Source of the DNA: Gemmatales bacterium | GTDB lineage: Bacteria; Planctomycetota; Planctomycetia; Gemmatales; HRBIN36 | Direction of reading: 5' to 3' | Assembly: GCA_025060195.1 (NCBI GenBank) | Contig: JANXCQ010000004.1 | Location: 124,001 to 188,000, forward strand | Length of the DNA: 64,000 nt | In this document: piece by piece, positions 9,351-18,334 of the stretch | How positions within the stretch are numbered: position 1 is the stretch's first letter | Layout: each line of letters starts with the position of its first letter | Made by a program: the position numbers and the translations under genes | Notes under the pieces: generated by a model | Told to the model about the DNA's origin: nothing | What the model saw: only the letters and a program-made list of their open reading frames with translations | Databases searched by the model: none

Positions 9351-9590
9351 TTATAGCCCCGCCCTTTTCTTGAGCTGTTCCACGACCCAGGCTTCGTCAG
9401 GGAACTGACCTGTTTTGAGTTTCGAGTAGAATAGCTCGCCATTGACGGTGATCTCAAAGCATCCACCTGTTCCTGGCACGAGGGTGAATTCCTGCAGTTT
9501 GTTCTTGAGAGCGGTGAGTATCTGGCCCGTCAAACTGACGGCCCGAGGCTCGTAGTTTCACACATAGCAGTATTCCAGGCGTATTTTCAT
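9351..9590 (-). CDS. SelW/Rdx-family selenoprotein with Cys-Tyr-Val-Sec redox motif
   Basis: The Rdx (SelW/SelT-like) family consists of small thioredoxin-fold redox proteins. The frame is MKIRLEYCYV, then TGA, then NYEPRAVSLTG, continuing to a TAA for 79 residues. The family hallmark CxxU/CxxC sits after the first strand at residues 8-11, and NYEPRAVSL, GTGGCFEITVNGELFYSK and the C-terminal helix match the family. The start ATG has GGGAG ahead of it. A strong hairpin follows the UGA. A stop-aware gene finder would miss the whole N-terminus. It is probably co-transcribed with selD, about 300 bases downstream. Confidence 0.88.
9524..9544 (-). promoter_or_regulatory. candidate bacterial SECIS hairpin of the SelW-like gene
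   Basis: CCGUCA and UGACGG form a perfect 6-bp stem closing a GUU loop; one G-G mismatch and two more G-C pairs extend it. The loop begins 22 bases after the UGA and starts with G. Both features agree with what is known of bacterial SECIS elements, which bind SelB inside the coding region. The element lies within codons 16-23. Confidence 0.7.
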
Positions 9591-9631
9591 CGCGGACTCC
9601 CTCACTATTCAGCCTAGGCATAGCCCTTGTA

Positions 9632-9660
9632 ATTGTATCTTCGTCTAAGAGGAAAGATAA
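9632..9660 (-). promoter_or_regulatory. possible sigma-70-type promoter for the SelW-like/selD unit
   Basis: Read leftward, TTATCT and TACAAT are separated by 17 bases and lie about 40 bases upstream of the SelW-like start. The -10 is good and the -35 is weak. Confidence 0.35.
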
Positions 9661-9700
9661 CCATCAGAACTTTCCTTCGTCAGGTGGCCCGCCAGTTCGC

Positions 9701-10795
9701 TTAGCGGCCCGTACACCGGGCGACCTGTAAAGGCACTTCGGCGACGCAACTGCGTTGGGTGGCCAGGTCTCGTAAGGTGAAACACAGGTGATAGTGCCCT
9801 TCGTCCAAAGAATCGGGCAGACGCCAACGGATGAAGAAGAAATGATCCTGACGCGGCGAGCAGGCTAGGTCCGGTTCAAACTGAACCTCCTGCTGCCAGA
9901 CGGTCTTACCCCACGCATTCCGCAGTTCCAATTGGCCGTCTACCGTCAGGCCAAACTGGTCGCAGCCGAATTGCTGATCCTGAAGGTTTTCTACCTCGCA
10001 ATACAGGCCCACCGCCTCCCCGGGGGAGAAACGTGCGGAGGTTGGTTCGAATTTGCCATAACCAAGCACCTTACGGCAAAATGCGATGCGGCGGATTTGT
10101 AACGGCGCTTGCGTGCGCAGATCGTGGGACAATCCCCGCAATGCCTCGAGTAAGACTTGCCGTTGTGGTGGCGATAGTGAGGCGGCGTACAGGCCAGCAT
10201 GATGCAGTTGGGCCAGCACAGGAAATAGCCGGAGCAGAAACTGTTGGTCGCGCTCTTCATAGGCGCGAAGGCGCTCGACCGCCGATTCGGTTTCTCCTCG
10301 CAGGTATGCTCTCAGAGCGGTGCACAGAGGCACGTCGTCCTCGGCCGAAGTCGCGTCAATGCTGCGCGGGGCAGGGGCTGGTTCAGGATCAAACAGGATC
10401 TCTTGCGGTAAAGTATGAGGCTCTAACCGGGGCACTTGATTCGGCGTAGGCAAAAGAGGTGGCGGTTCTATGTGCTCCGTCGGCTGGGTCTTGATTGTCC
10501 GCGAAATTTCAGCGGTTGCAGGGGTAATCGCGTTGTTAACGCGATGCGACGAGTCTGCTTCGCGGGATGCGGGCCCGAGAGTTTCTACGGTAACCACTAC
10601 CGGAGCTGGAGAAGACAACGTACTCGTTTCCGAAGAGCGCCAAAAGGCGCTAGGAGTGCAGGCAGGCACCATGCCGACAGTGCCCAGCGCCAACGCGTGG
10701 TGGAGCCAAGACAGCAAATTCTCACGACGGACTCGCGACCAAGTCCGGGCGAAGCAACCAAACCGAGTGTTAAGCCACGCGATTTTCAGGTGCAT
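9701..10795 (-). CDS. putative lipoprotein, unknown function
   Basis: I do not recognise this 364-residue protein. It has a basic N-terminus, a hydrophobic segment (LLSWLHHALALGTVGMV) and a lipobox-like VPAC at about residue 46, then a Pro/Thr/Glu-rich linker to about residue 120. An alpha-helical region follows (about 130-230), then a beta-rich C-terminal domain (GLYCEVENLQDQQFG, DEGHYHLCFTLRDLA) resembling an Ig-like or extracellular beta-sandwich. The true start may lie further in, nearer the hydrophobic segment, because no strong ribosome site precedes the first ATG. Confidence 0.65.
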   Translation of the reverse strand: MHLKIAWLNTRFGCFARTWSRVRRENLLSWLHHALALGTVGMVPACTPSAFWRSSETSTLSSPAPVVVTVETLGPASREADSSHRVNNAITPATAEISRTIKTQPTEHIEPPPLLPTPNQVPRLEPHTLPQEILFDPEPAPAPRSIDATSAEDDVPLCTALRAYLRGETESAVERLRAYEERDQQFLLRLFPVLAQLHHAGLYAASLSPPQRQVLLEALRGLSHDLRTQAPLQIRRIAFCRKVLGYGKFEPTSARFSPGEAVGLYCEVENLQDQQFGCDQFGLTVDGQLELRNAWGKTVWQQEVQFEPDLACSPRQDHFFFIRWRLPDSLDEGHYHLCFTLRDLATQRSCVAEVPLQVARCTGR

Positions 10796-10878
10796 AGTTG
10801 GAAGCCAACGTGGTAAATACCAGTTGATAATCGGCCGTCAAGATAAAGCCATGCGGTTTAGCAGAGTGGAAGTCTCCG

Positions 10879-11637
10879 TCAGGGAGTTTCATCTGCGCCT
10901 TTTCGAAGCGAGATAGTGCCAAGCCCAGGATAAGCCATAGCTTCTCCCGATTCGCGTACTGCTTCGTAATGTTGGCCCAGCCAAGCGCGGAAACAGGTTG
11001 GACTGTGCTCGCACTGCTGACGTTCGAGGTAAGATTGGTAACTATCGAGTAAGCACCGTAGTTGGCGTGCACCGCGGCGCCAAGGCAATTGGCCAAACCA
11101 TAAGCCTGTTTGGGCGCGGGCTTCCGTGATGTTGGCGTCACTTTCGAGCAAGAGCCAGAGTACCACGACCATGCTCGTTCGGTCCGAGCCTGCCTGGCAG
11201 TGGATGAGTACCGGTCGAGGTAAGGTGCGATGCCAACGCATCAGTTCGGACAACAGAGCTAAGTCAGGAAGCCGTTGTCGGTTCATAGCTAAGTCCACGT
11301 GGACCGCCCCGCAACGTTGCGCGGCGCGCGTTTCTGCTTCATACCAATCCCGTCCCGGACGCCTGCCCCGCAGATTGATCACAGCGCGAATTCGGTACTG
11401 CTTCAGCACGCTTTCCCAAACGTCATTCGGCAGTTGGCCACTACGATAAAGCTGACCGGGACGCACTTCGTGAAAGTTGTACCGATAATGGGCTGCCGTC
11501 AGCCCGACGCCGACCAAGGCCGTCAAAAGTACGCCTAATAGCACCGCGCGATACCAGTGGTTGCAGCCAAGGAGGGGAACCGCCTGGCTGGGTACATTTG
11601 CCCGATGTGCTGAATTCGGCAATTGCTCTTTAGTCAT
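10879..11637 (-). CDS. membrane-anchored dual-specificity/tyrosine phosphatase
   Basis: The 252-residue protein has one N-terminal membrane segment (AVLLGVLLTALVGVGLTAA, about residues 30-50). A phosphatase domain of the DSP-PTPase type follows, with the active-site P-loop HCQAGSDRTSM (CX5R) at about residues 142-152 and the upstream general-acid region NLRGRRPGRDWYEAE. The segment RPGQLYRSGQLPNDVWE is typical of this subgroup. The catalytic domain probably faces the periplasm. The substrate may be phosphotyrosine, phosphoinositide-like or another phosphoester. It lies divergent from no obvious partner. Confidence 0.8.
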   Translation of the reverse strand: MTKEQLPNSAHRANVPSQAVPLLGCNHWYRAVLLGVLLTALVGVGLTAAHYRYNFHEVRPGQLYRSGQLPNDVWESVLKQYRIRAVINLRGRRPGRDWYEAETRAAQRCGAVHVDLAMNRQRLPDLALLSELMRWHRTLPRPVLIHCQAGSDRTSMVVVLWLLLESDANITEARAQTGLWFGQLPWRRGARQLRCLLDSYQSYLERQQCEHSPTCFRAWLGQHYEAVRESGEAMAYPGLGTISLRKGADETP

Positions 11638-11750
11638 TCATCGTTTGGTATGGCCTACAAATGCCTGTGGGCCGCCGGTTTGTCCTTATGATCCAGGCGT
11701 TGCAGTGAAGCGCTGACTCCCAGCAATACCAGACGCGTTATTCCCGTATT

Positions 11751-12806
11751 TCAAAAGCGATTGTGTGGGCGATCGGTCTCACCACTGGAACTTTTCGGCA
11801 CAGGCACCCAACCTTCGTTAGCAGGCGTCGTAGGAATCGGAGGCAACAAACGCACATTCGGTAGCGCGTCCCAGCTTGGCCGAACGACCAGCTCTTCGGT
11901 AGGAGCCTGCCTAGACTGGCCCCCAGATAACGACGGATGTAAAGCGTTTCCAGGTGCACCTAGTTCGCTTGTTGGTACCGCCGCCGGGCGTGCCGCCGTT
12001 GTGGCTCGTGAAGGCGAAGTTACAGGCGGAGTCATTTCTGGAATACGATTCGGTCCGGCCCATTGTGGCGTCGGTCCAGGCGATTGACCACGTAGCCACG
12101 AAAGCCAACGTTCCTCCAGATCCTCAATGTTTCGGCAACCATAAACGCGTTGCACCGCTACATCCCAACCCCGACGCATACCTTCACTGAGAAACTGAAG
12201 AAATGCCGCTCGCCCCCAGGTCTCCACCAGAAAACGCACCACCGAGTAGCCTTGTGCATATAGGGTCACAATATCCAAGCCGTTGCCCGGGTAGTCGCGC
12301 AAGTGAAACAGGACACGCAAGCGAAAAGCCCGACCTTGGGCGAGTGCTTGCCGCACCAGTTGATCGTGGCGTCGCCTCTCCGCTTCGTCTTCGGAAAGGA
12401 CGGCGCTTCCCTCGTCGGCCCAACGTGGCAAGGGACAGCGAAAGTGCGAAACCAAAACTGTGTGGGTGATTTCATGGGGTAGCACGCTGTGGTAAATGCG
12501 CTCCAAGGGCCCCTGCACTGTCATCTGCATGTCGAAAATTTGACCGTCTATGGGCTGATAGCTGGTAGCGCCTCCCGGACTCCCCGGCAAGACCACCACA
12601 CGAATCGGCACAGGCACGTTCCACGGGGGTAATTCGTAACCTAGCCATTGCAAGGCTTTTTCCCGCCGATAATGTTCCGCCAACTCGCCTACACGTTGGG
12701 CCACTTCCGGAGTCGGGGCATGCACCACGAAGTTGGGAGTGCGGTACGTTGCGGCGATGTTCCACAACGCGAGCCACGCCAGAACTATGGCCCCGCTACG
12801 ATGCAT
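11751..12806 (-). CDS. secreted gluzincin-type metallopeptidase-like protein
   Basis: I chose the ATG of MHRSGAIVLAWLALWNIAA because it follows GGAGGGAACCGG and starts a signal peptide. An HEITH motif, the HExxH zinc site of gluzincins (peptidase MA-like), occurs at about residue 110, with WADEGSAVLSEDE about 25 residues later supplying the third ligand Glu. The catalytic part ends near WLSWLRGQ. After it comes a Pro/Thr-rich tail of about 110 residues without recognisable domains, probably a flexible surface linker. The function is inferred to be a surface or periplasmic protease; the substrate is unknown. Confidence 0.72.
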   Translation of the reverse strand: MHRSGAIVLAWLALWNIAATYRTPNFVVHAPTPEVAQRVGELAEHYRREKALQWLGYELPPWNVPVPIRVVVLPGSPGGATSYQPIDGQIFDMQMTVQGPLERIYHSVLPHEITHTVLVSHFRCPLPRWADEGSAVLSEDEAERRRHDQLVRQALAQGRAFRLRVLFHLRDYPGNGLDIVTLYAQGYSVVRFLVETWGRAAFLQFLSEGMRRGWDVAVQRVYGCRNIEDLEERWLSWLRGQSPGPTPQWAGPNRIPEMTPPVTSPSRATTAARPAAVPTSELGAPGNALHPSLSGGQSRQAPTEELVVRPSWDALPNVRLLPPIPTTPANEGWVPVPKSSSGETDRPHNRF

Positions 12807-13134
12807 CCGGTTCCCTCCGTCAGGCTCGGCGCGGCCGCTTTGCAAGACGAGGATTCCTTGTCGCTGCATTTGGCCAGGCACACGAGCGCGGTACATCGTT
12901 CTCGCGTCGTGGCCCAAGGTGCGTCCGGGAGCGGATCCTGCCGAGCGGCATTCTTGTTCTGCGGACGCTGGCCATCCGCAAAACCTAGGCCAATTTTCGC
13001 GCCGCTCAGCCGACCACGCTTAAATATTGCATCGGCACAACTTACAGCTTACTGTGCCTCGAAGAGCGTGCATCAGTGATGGGTTTCTTACCTTTGAGCC
13101 TTGTAATTGTTACAATCACAACCAGTCATTTTTC
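12807..13134. other. intergenic, no gene seen
   Basis: This stretch lies upstream of the metallopeptidase and just past the truD stop. Overlapping open frames here lack ribosome sites and have shadow-like composition. No RNA gene or terminator is convincing. Confidence 0.5.
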
Positions 13135-14181
13135 TCAGCCCGTCTCACTTTTCATAATTTCGTCCAACAAGACGGTGGCATAACTGCCGGCAGGTAAAGT
13201 AAACGTCAGGATAACATCCTGCCCTTCGAGCTGGGCTTGCAGGTCATCCACGAAAACCACGTTCTTGCGGCGTGTGCCGAGGAGGAGTTTACCGAAGGCT
13301 GCGAACGCGTCTAAGGAAAGGCCCGCTTCTCGAAGTATTTGCGCTTCTAACTCGGCCGCCTGCTCCTGCGCTTTCAACATACGCCGACCGTATATCGGTC
13401 CGGTCAAGATAACCTCTCGTCGATCGAAGCGCTCTTGCTCGGCCGCGATATCCTTGGCTATGAACAACCCCCCTTGGGGGTATTGATGTAACACATCGCC
13501 GAGTACCACCTGACGAAACCAACCCCGGCGGATTCGCTCGGCCAAATAACGATTATAAAGCCAGGATTGCACCGCCGATAGCGAAAGTTTCCGTAAAAAC
13601 CGGCGCTGCTCTAACCGCGGATCGGACTGACCTCGTAGCAAATCGAAACCAATCCGCAAGGTGTCACCATGTCGGCCGAAGCGCTGCTCACCGTAATAAT
13701 TAGGCAAACCCACGTTCCTCAGGCGCTCCAGCAACGCGGGTAGCCGCTGGGCCGACTCGGGATGTACTTCACGGATACGGATGCGGAAACGATTTCCCCG
13801 CAAATGGCCCGCGCGCAATTTGTTAGCGTGTCGGCTTACTCGCAAGATGGTAAACCCCGGAATTTTTACTTTCGCCAGTCCCGCTTCGGCTGAGGCAGGT
13901 ATAGAGATCCATTGCCGGGCCACCGCATGACGGTCTTTCAGTCCCGCCATTCCAATGGAACGCTGATCTAAGCCCAGTGCCTGCGCTAGCCGCGCAGCTA
14001 ACCAATCGGCAGCTAAGCCTCGTTTCTCGACCCACAAATAAACGTGTTCCCCCACACCGCTCGGCTCGTAAGCAGGTATCTCTTCTACCTCGAAATCTTC
14101 CGGCACCACACGGATCCGTCCGCCGATTCCCGGCAGGTCGGCCGTGATGCGCGGCAATTTCTCCGGCTCCCATGCCTTCAT
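13135..14181 (-). CDS. truD: tRNA pseudouridine synthase D
   Basis: TruD converts U13 of certain tRNAs to pseudouridine. At 348 residues it matches family length. The catalytic aspartate motif GLKDRHAVARQW is at about residue 80, and the TRUD-domain signature NYYGEQRFGRHGDT is at about 160. The N-terminal FEVEEIPAYEPSG and C-terminal PAGSYATVLLDEI are also typical. It is transcribed divergently from ybaK, with only 80 bases between them. Confidence 0.92.
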   Translation of the reverse strand: MKAWEPEKLPRITADLPGIGGRIRVVPEDFEVEEIPAYEPSGVGEHVYLWVEKRGLAADWLAARLAQALGLDQRSIGMAGLKDRHAVARQWISIPASAEAGLAKVKIPGFTILRVSRHANKLRAGHLRGNRFRIRIREVHPESAQRLPALLERLRNVGLPNYYGEQRFGRHGDTLRIGFDLLRGQSDPRLEQRRFLRKLSLSAVQSWLYNRYLAERIRRGWFRQVVLGDVLHQYPQGGLFIAKDIAAEQERFDRREVILTGPIYGRRMLKAQEQAAELEAQILREAGLSLDAFAAFGKLLLGTRRKNVVFVDDLQAQLEGQDVILTFTLPAGSYATVLLDEIMKSETG

Positions 14182-14262
14182 CGTGCTAGCTCACTTGTCG
14201 TCATAGCCCCCGTGTAATTATTGTTACTACCCGTACGCTTCATGCGCACCCCCGGAACAACC

Positions 14263-14727
14263 ATGACCGTGCTCGAACAGATACGCCAACGACTTCAGGC
14301 CGTCGGCATCGAAGTCTATAGTCTGCTCTTTCACCGTCCCGTTTTCACTAGCGAAGAAGCAGCAGCCGTGCGGGGCACGCCCTTGGCCAGCGGGGCCAAA
14401 GCTCTACTCCTTAAGGCAGACGACCGGTTCATCTTGGCCGTGCTTCCCGCTGACCGAAAACTTGACAACCGTCAACTGCGGGAGCGTCTTGGCGTCAAAT
14501 CCTTGCGTTTTGCCCAACGCGACGAACTGTGGCAACTAACGGGCCTGACCCCTGGGGCCATTCCGCCGTTCGGTAGTCTGTTCAATCTTCCGACCTATTG
14601 CGACCCAGTTTTATTGGAACAACCCGAAATCAACTTCAACATCGGCGACCACGCAGTTTCGATGCACATGCGCACCGAGGATTATCTTCGCCTGGAAAAC
14701 CCGATTCAGTTGCCTTTGGCTTGCTGA
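14263..14727 (+). CDS. YbaK/EbsC-family aminoacyl-tRNA editing protein (ProX-like)
   Basis: The 154-residue protein has the YbaK/ProRS-INS fold signatures: the conserved lysine in SGAKALLLK, RQLRERLGVKSLRFA, and the loop GLTPGAIPPFGSL. Relatives hydrolyse mischarged aminoacyl-tRNA such as Cys- or Ala-tRNA(Pro). I start at MTVLEQIRQ because GGAACAACC precedes it; two upstream in-frame ATGs are possible. The last 22 bases overlap the 3' end of the convergent adenosyltransferase gene. Confidence 0.82.
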   Translation: MTVLEQIRQRLQAVGIEVYSLLFHRPVFTSEEAAAVRGTPLASGAKALLLKADDRFILAVLPADRKLDNRQLRERLGVKSLRFAQRDELWQLTGLTPGAIPPFGSLFNLPTYCDPVLLEQPEINFNIGDHAVSMHMRTEDYLRLENPIQLPLAC

Positions 14728-15284
14728 CCCGCCCCCGGACGCCAAAGGATGTCTTCGCGTCCTTCCTCGTTATAAATTCGCGCCAACACGAAAAGTAAAT
14801 CAGACAGCCGGTTCAAGTAAATCAACACTTGCGGATTAATCGGCTCTTGACGGCTGAGGCTGACGACCGCCCGTTCGGCCCGGCGACATATCGTGCGTGC
14901 CAAATGACACCAAGCGGCCGCTGGCTCGCCACCCGGTATCACGAAGCTCGTGAGCGGTTGCAACCGTGCATTCAGCCGATCGATCTGCTCCTCCAGCCAT
15001 TGAACCTGTATCGGCTGCACCCTCAATCGTGGCCGATCGTTTTCCATAATGGGGCAACACAAATCGGCCCCGACATCGAACAAATCATTCTGAATGCGAC
15101 GAATGAGTTCTGCCTCGCTTTGGTGCGGTACCTGGGCCAAGAGCAAGCCCAACACGCTGTTTAACTCGTCCACCTCGCCGTACGCCACAACTCGCGGGTG
15201 GTCCTTGGCCACGCGTCGGCCATCGCCCAAACTCGTCTCCCCCTGATCACCTGTGCGCGTGTAAATGCGAGATAGATATACCAT
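14706..15284 (-). CDS. ATP:cob(I)alamin adenosyltransferase, PduO type
   Basis: This enzyme attaches the adenosyl group to cobalamin to make coenzyme B12. The 192-residue protein begins with the family signature YTRTGDQGETSLGDGRRVAK and GEVDELNSVLGL, and the active-site helix CRRAERAVVSLSR lies near residue 130. GGAGGCCAAT precedes the ATG. No other cobalamin genes are nearby, so the cell either salvages B12 or makes it from elsewhere. The 3' end overlaps that of the ybaK-like gene on the other strand. Confidence 0.9.
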   Translation of the reverse strand: MVYLSRIYTRTGDQGETSLGDGRRVAKDHPRVVAYGEVDELNSVLGLLLAQVPHQSEAELIRRIQNDLFDVGADLCCPIMENDRPRLRVQPIQVQWLEEQIDRLNARLQPLTSFVIPGGEPAAAWCHLARTICRRAERAVVSLSRQEPINPQVLIYLNRLSDLLFVLARIYNEEGREDILWRPGAGQQAKGN

Positions 15285-15311
15285 ATTGGCCTCCGCCCCG
15301 TCGCTTCCTCC

Positions 15312-16652
15312 TTATGCCCCGCCTCTGTTACATAAACGCTCCAACTCGATGAAGAAATCGGGGTAAGTCTTGGCCACGCATGCGGGATTATGAATAACCA
15401 CGCCAGGCACACGCAGCCCTATCAACGCTAAACTCATGGCCAGGCGATGGTCGTTATAGGTTTCTAACACCGCACCTTGCATGGGCCTTGGATAAATGAT
15501 CAAACCGTCCGGCTCTTCTTGGACTTCCACTCCTAAGCGCGTTAGTTCCCGAGCCAAGGCGGCCAAGCGGTCGGTTTCCTTATAGCGGATATGGGCCACA
15601 TTATAAATGTGCGTTGGTCCCTCGGCAAAACATGCCACCGCAGCTAGTGTCATCACAGTATCGCTGATGGCATTCATATCCGCTTCCACACCTTGCAACG
15701 GCCCCCCTTGCACCGTGATTCCATCGCTTCGCCAATCCACGCGACAACCCATACGCTCAAGCACCTCCACGAAACGTATGTCGCCTTGCAAGCTATTGCG
15801 ATTTAATCCGCACACGGTTATGCAGCCTCTGGTGATCGCGGCCAATGCCCACCAATAGGTTGCGGCTGTAGCATCGGGTTCAATCACATAGCGTTTCGCA
15901 CCGCATGGTTGCTGGACAGGCACAGAAAACTGCCCCAACTTCGAGGAAACGGCGGGAGCATCGCCCCACGGCCCACAAGCTTCGACCCTGGCACCGAAAG
16001 CTTCTAGTATCCTCAGCGTCATCACCACGTACGGCTCAGAAACTAATCGTCCCTGCACATAGAACCGGACTGCCACGCCTGACCACGGAGCAGCAAGCAA
16101 CAACCCGCTTAGAAACTGGCTGGACATTTCTCCGCCCACGGCCACTGCCTCCGCAGGTCGCCAACCTTGCGTCCGAATCCGCACCGGAGGACAACCTGTT
16201 CCCGCCTCGCTGACCGCATCAACGCCCAATTGTTTCAGAGCCGAGAGTAAATCCTGAATTGGGCGTTGGCGCATCCGCTCCACGCCATCCAAGCGATACT
16301 CGCCCTGGCCAAGGCTGACCATCGCGGTCAAAAACCGCATCGTTGTTCCCGAATTGCCACAGAACAACTCCGCCTGCGCCGTGGGAATAATCGGTGCTCG
16401 TGGCCCTACTGTGACTTCGACCTTCGTGCCCTGTTGGCGCACCTCAAAACCTAGGTTGCGCAACGCCGACATCATCAACTCGGTGTCTTCGCATAGCAAC
16501 GCGCCTTCCAAAACCACCGGCTGCACGTGACTCGACAGCGCCGCCAGCACCAGAGCTCGATTCGTAATGCTTTTGGAACCTGGCGGTTGCACGGTGGCAT
16601 GAACCGGATGCGAGACAGGCCTAATCGGCCAGGAGGATGGGAAAGGTTTCAT
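15312..16652 (-). CDS. aroA: 3-phosphoshikimate 1-carboxyvinyltransferase (EPSP synthase)
   Basis: AroA joins phosphoenolpyruvate to shikimate-3-phosphate in aromatic amino acid synthesis. The family's PPGSKSITNRALVLAAL is at about residue 23, and the PEP-site GNSGTTMRFLTAM at about 97 and KETDRLAAL near 350 are intact. I choose MKPFPSSWP as the start, giving 446 residues. An in-frame ATG 12 codons upstream would deepen the overlap with truA, which already overlaps by about 30 bases and suggests co-transcription and coupling. Confidence 0.92.
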   Translation of the reverse strand: MKPFPSSWPIRPVSHPVHATVQPPGSKSITNRALVLAALSSHVQPVVLEGALLCEDTELMMSALRNLGFEVRQQGTKVEVTVGPRAPIIPTAQAELFCGNSGTTMRFLTAMVSLGQGEYRLDGVERMRQRPIQDLLSALKQLGVDAVSEAGTGCPPVRIRTQGWRPAEAVAVGGEMSSQFLSGLLLAAPWSGVAVRFYVQGRLVSEPYVVMTLRILEAFGARVEACGPWGDAPAVSSKLGQFSVPVQQPCGAKRYVIEPDATAATYWWALAAITRGCITVCGLNRNSLQGDIRFVEVLERMGCRVDWRSDGITVQGGPLQGVEADMNAISDTVMTLAAVACFAEGPTHIYNVAHIRYKETDRLAALARELTRLGVEVQEEPDGLIIYPRPMQGAVLETYNDHRLAMSLALIGLRVPGVVIHNPACVAKTYPDFFIELERLCNRGGA

Positions 16653-17409
16653 CGCTGTTGATGCTGGGTTCTCCGTCGTACCAAACATGCATCAAAAATA
16701 ATCCCTGGGGCGGAGCCGTTGGCCCCGCGAGCCGACGATCCTGAGCTCGTAAAATCTCCGCGACACGCTCTTCCGGCCAATAGCCACGTCCCACATTCAA
16801 TAGCGTACCCACGATTGCTCGTACCATGTTATACAAAAAGCCATCCGCCGCGATGTCCAGCCAAATGAGGGGGCCACGTTGGCGCCATTCAAGATAAGTG
16901 ATATTCCGTACACTTGACATCCGGTTCGGCCATTCGGTTTCAAAACTGCGGAAATCGTGCCGCCCGAGCAAGGGCTGGCTCGCCCTTTGCATCTTTAGCA
17001 CATCTAAATGCCACGGAATATGCCAAACATATCGACGTAGGAAAACAGGTCTAATTTCCCCGATATGAATGTAATACCGATACCACTTACCTCGGGCATC
17101 ATGGTTGGCGTCAAAGGCCTGCGGTACGTCTTCCGCCCGACGTATCACTACATCGCTCGGTAGATTTGCATTGATGGCCCGCAAGAGTCGTTCGGCCGGC
17201 AGTGTCGTCCCTGTGTAAAAATTTACTACTTGCCCTAGTGCATGAACTCCTGCGTCAGTACGACCACTGACGTTACACCGCACTTTCTCCTGCGTCACTT
17301 TTGCAATAGCGGTCTCCAAGGTTTCTTGCACGGTGCGCCGGCCAGGCTGAATCTGCCAGCCCGCAAAATCTGTTCCATCGTAGCTCAGGGTGAGCTTGAT
17401 ATTCCTCAT
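16621..17409 (-). CDS. truA: tRNA pseudouridine synthase A
   Basis: TruA makes pseudouridine at positions 38-40 of the tRNA anticodon stem. The catalytic aspartate is in SGRTDAGVHALGQV at about residue 53. YDGTDFAGWQ at the N-terminus and DGFLYNMVRAIVGTL near 205 are family signatures. Its 262 residues are normal. It is the first gene of a two-gene unit with aroA. Confidence 0.93.
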   Translation of the reverse strand: MRNIKLTLSYDGTDFAGWQIQPGRRTVQETLETAIAKVTQEKVRCNVSGRTDAGVHALGQVVNFYTGTTLPAERLLRAINANLPSDVVIRRAEDVPQAFDANHDARGKWYRYYIHIGEIRPVFLRRYVWHIPWHLDVLKMQRASQPLLGRHDFRSFETEWPNRMSSVRNITYLEWRQRGPLIWLDIAADGFLYNMVRAIVGTLLNVGRGYWPEERVAEILRAQDRRLAGPTAPPQGLFLMHVWYDGEPSINSDETFPILLAD

Positions 17410-17654
17410 GGCTCGCTGCCACCAAAGTTAGCGTATCCGCGTCGAAGCCAAGTTTATTTATAACCTAGGGTTCATTGGCGCGGCACTTTACCCTAGGCGA
17501 GCCTGCTTATCCGAGACTTCCGATAAAATGCCTTGGGGTGCCAACTCCGGTAGAACCGTTATTTCGCTAAAGTTTGGCATTCTTTACGCCGATGAAATTG
17601 CAAGGCAAAGTGATGGTCCCAGAGGAGGCTTTCATTTTGGGCGGGGGAAAATCT

Positions 17655-18233
17655 ATGCCCTGCAAGAACTGGCTCAGCCGACTGACTTGTTGTCTAACCC
17701 TGAGCCTATGCTTAGGCTGTTCACCGATACACACACTATCCTTTATCGCCGTTAGCGTTCCCGTTCCGCCCTGGGTGGCAGACCGACTCGATGAGAAGTT
17801 TAGTAGCCGGCTGCAACATCGCACACCCATCATGCCACCTATCCTGCCGGGAACTCCGCCCCCGCGATGCGAAGATCCACCGCAGGATGAGGAAATTATC
17901 CGCGCGCTACCGAAAGTCATCCGCGGCATCCCCTATATATTGGAGGAATTCCGCGACATTCAGGACATCCGCAAGGAACTCATCGTAGATCAAATTGACC
18001 CTTGCCGATTCTATCCTCTGGTGGGACCTGCTCAACTGCACCATTGCCACTATAAATGCACCGTATACTACAAGCAAATCATTCAATCCAGCTATCCCTT
18101 CCCGTTCAAGATTGTTGAAGACCGTGTGGAAGTTGTGTATATAGATAAAGACCATCTCCACGTGTGTGTCGGACCCGAGGAAGCTATGCAGCGACAAGTC
18201 CAGCAGGAATTGTTTGGCGCAAGTTTGCGCTAA
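17655..18233 (+). CDS. putative lipoprotein, unknown function
   Basis: The 192-residue protein begins MPCKNWLSRLTCC with a hydrophobic segment ending in the lipobox LCLGC at about residue 22. I prefer this ATG because GGGGG lies before it and it places the signal correctly; longer forms start up to 27 codons earlier. The mature part has a Pro-rich linker and then a conserved-looking domain (RGIPYILEEFRDIQDIRKEL, CHYKCTVYYKQII) with several cysteines. I do not recognise the family. The next gene, also exported, follows after 100 bases. Confidence 0.65.
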   Translation: MPCKNWLSRLTCCLTLSLCLGCSPIHTLSFIAVSVPVPPWVADRLDEKFSSRLQHRTPIMPPILPGTPPPRCEDPPQDEEIIRALPKVIRGIPYILEEFRDIQDIRKELIVDQIDPCRFYPLVGPAQLHHCHYKCTVYYKQIIQSSYPFPFKIVEDRVEVVYIDKDHLHVCVGPEEAMQRQVQQELFGASLR

Positions 18234-18334
18234 GCTCTGCGCTGACCTGTTCCTTCACCAACCAACTGCCAGGAAGCCTGCCTCACTGGGCATTCTCAAG
18301 GACAATGCTAAGGAAATGCCAAGCCTGACTTGGG

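Noticed and set aside
9203-9466. A frame ending PTQPCLG then UGA, resembling a CxxU motif
   Set aside because: It overlaps the SelW-like gene in another frame, shows no family features around the motif and has no hairpin after the UGA.
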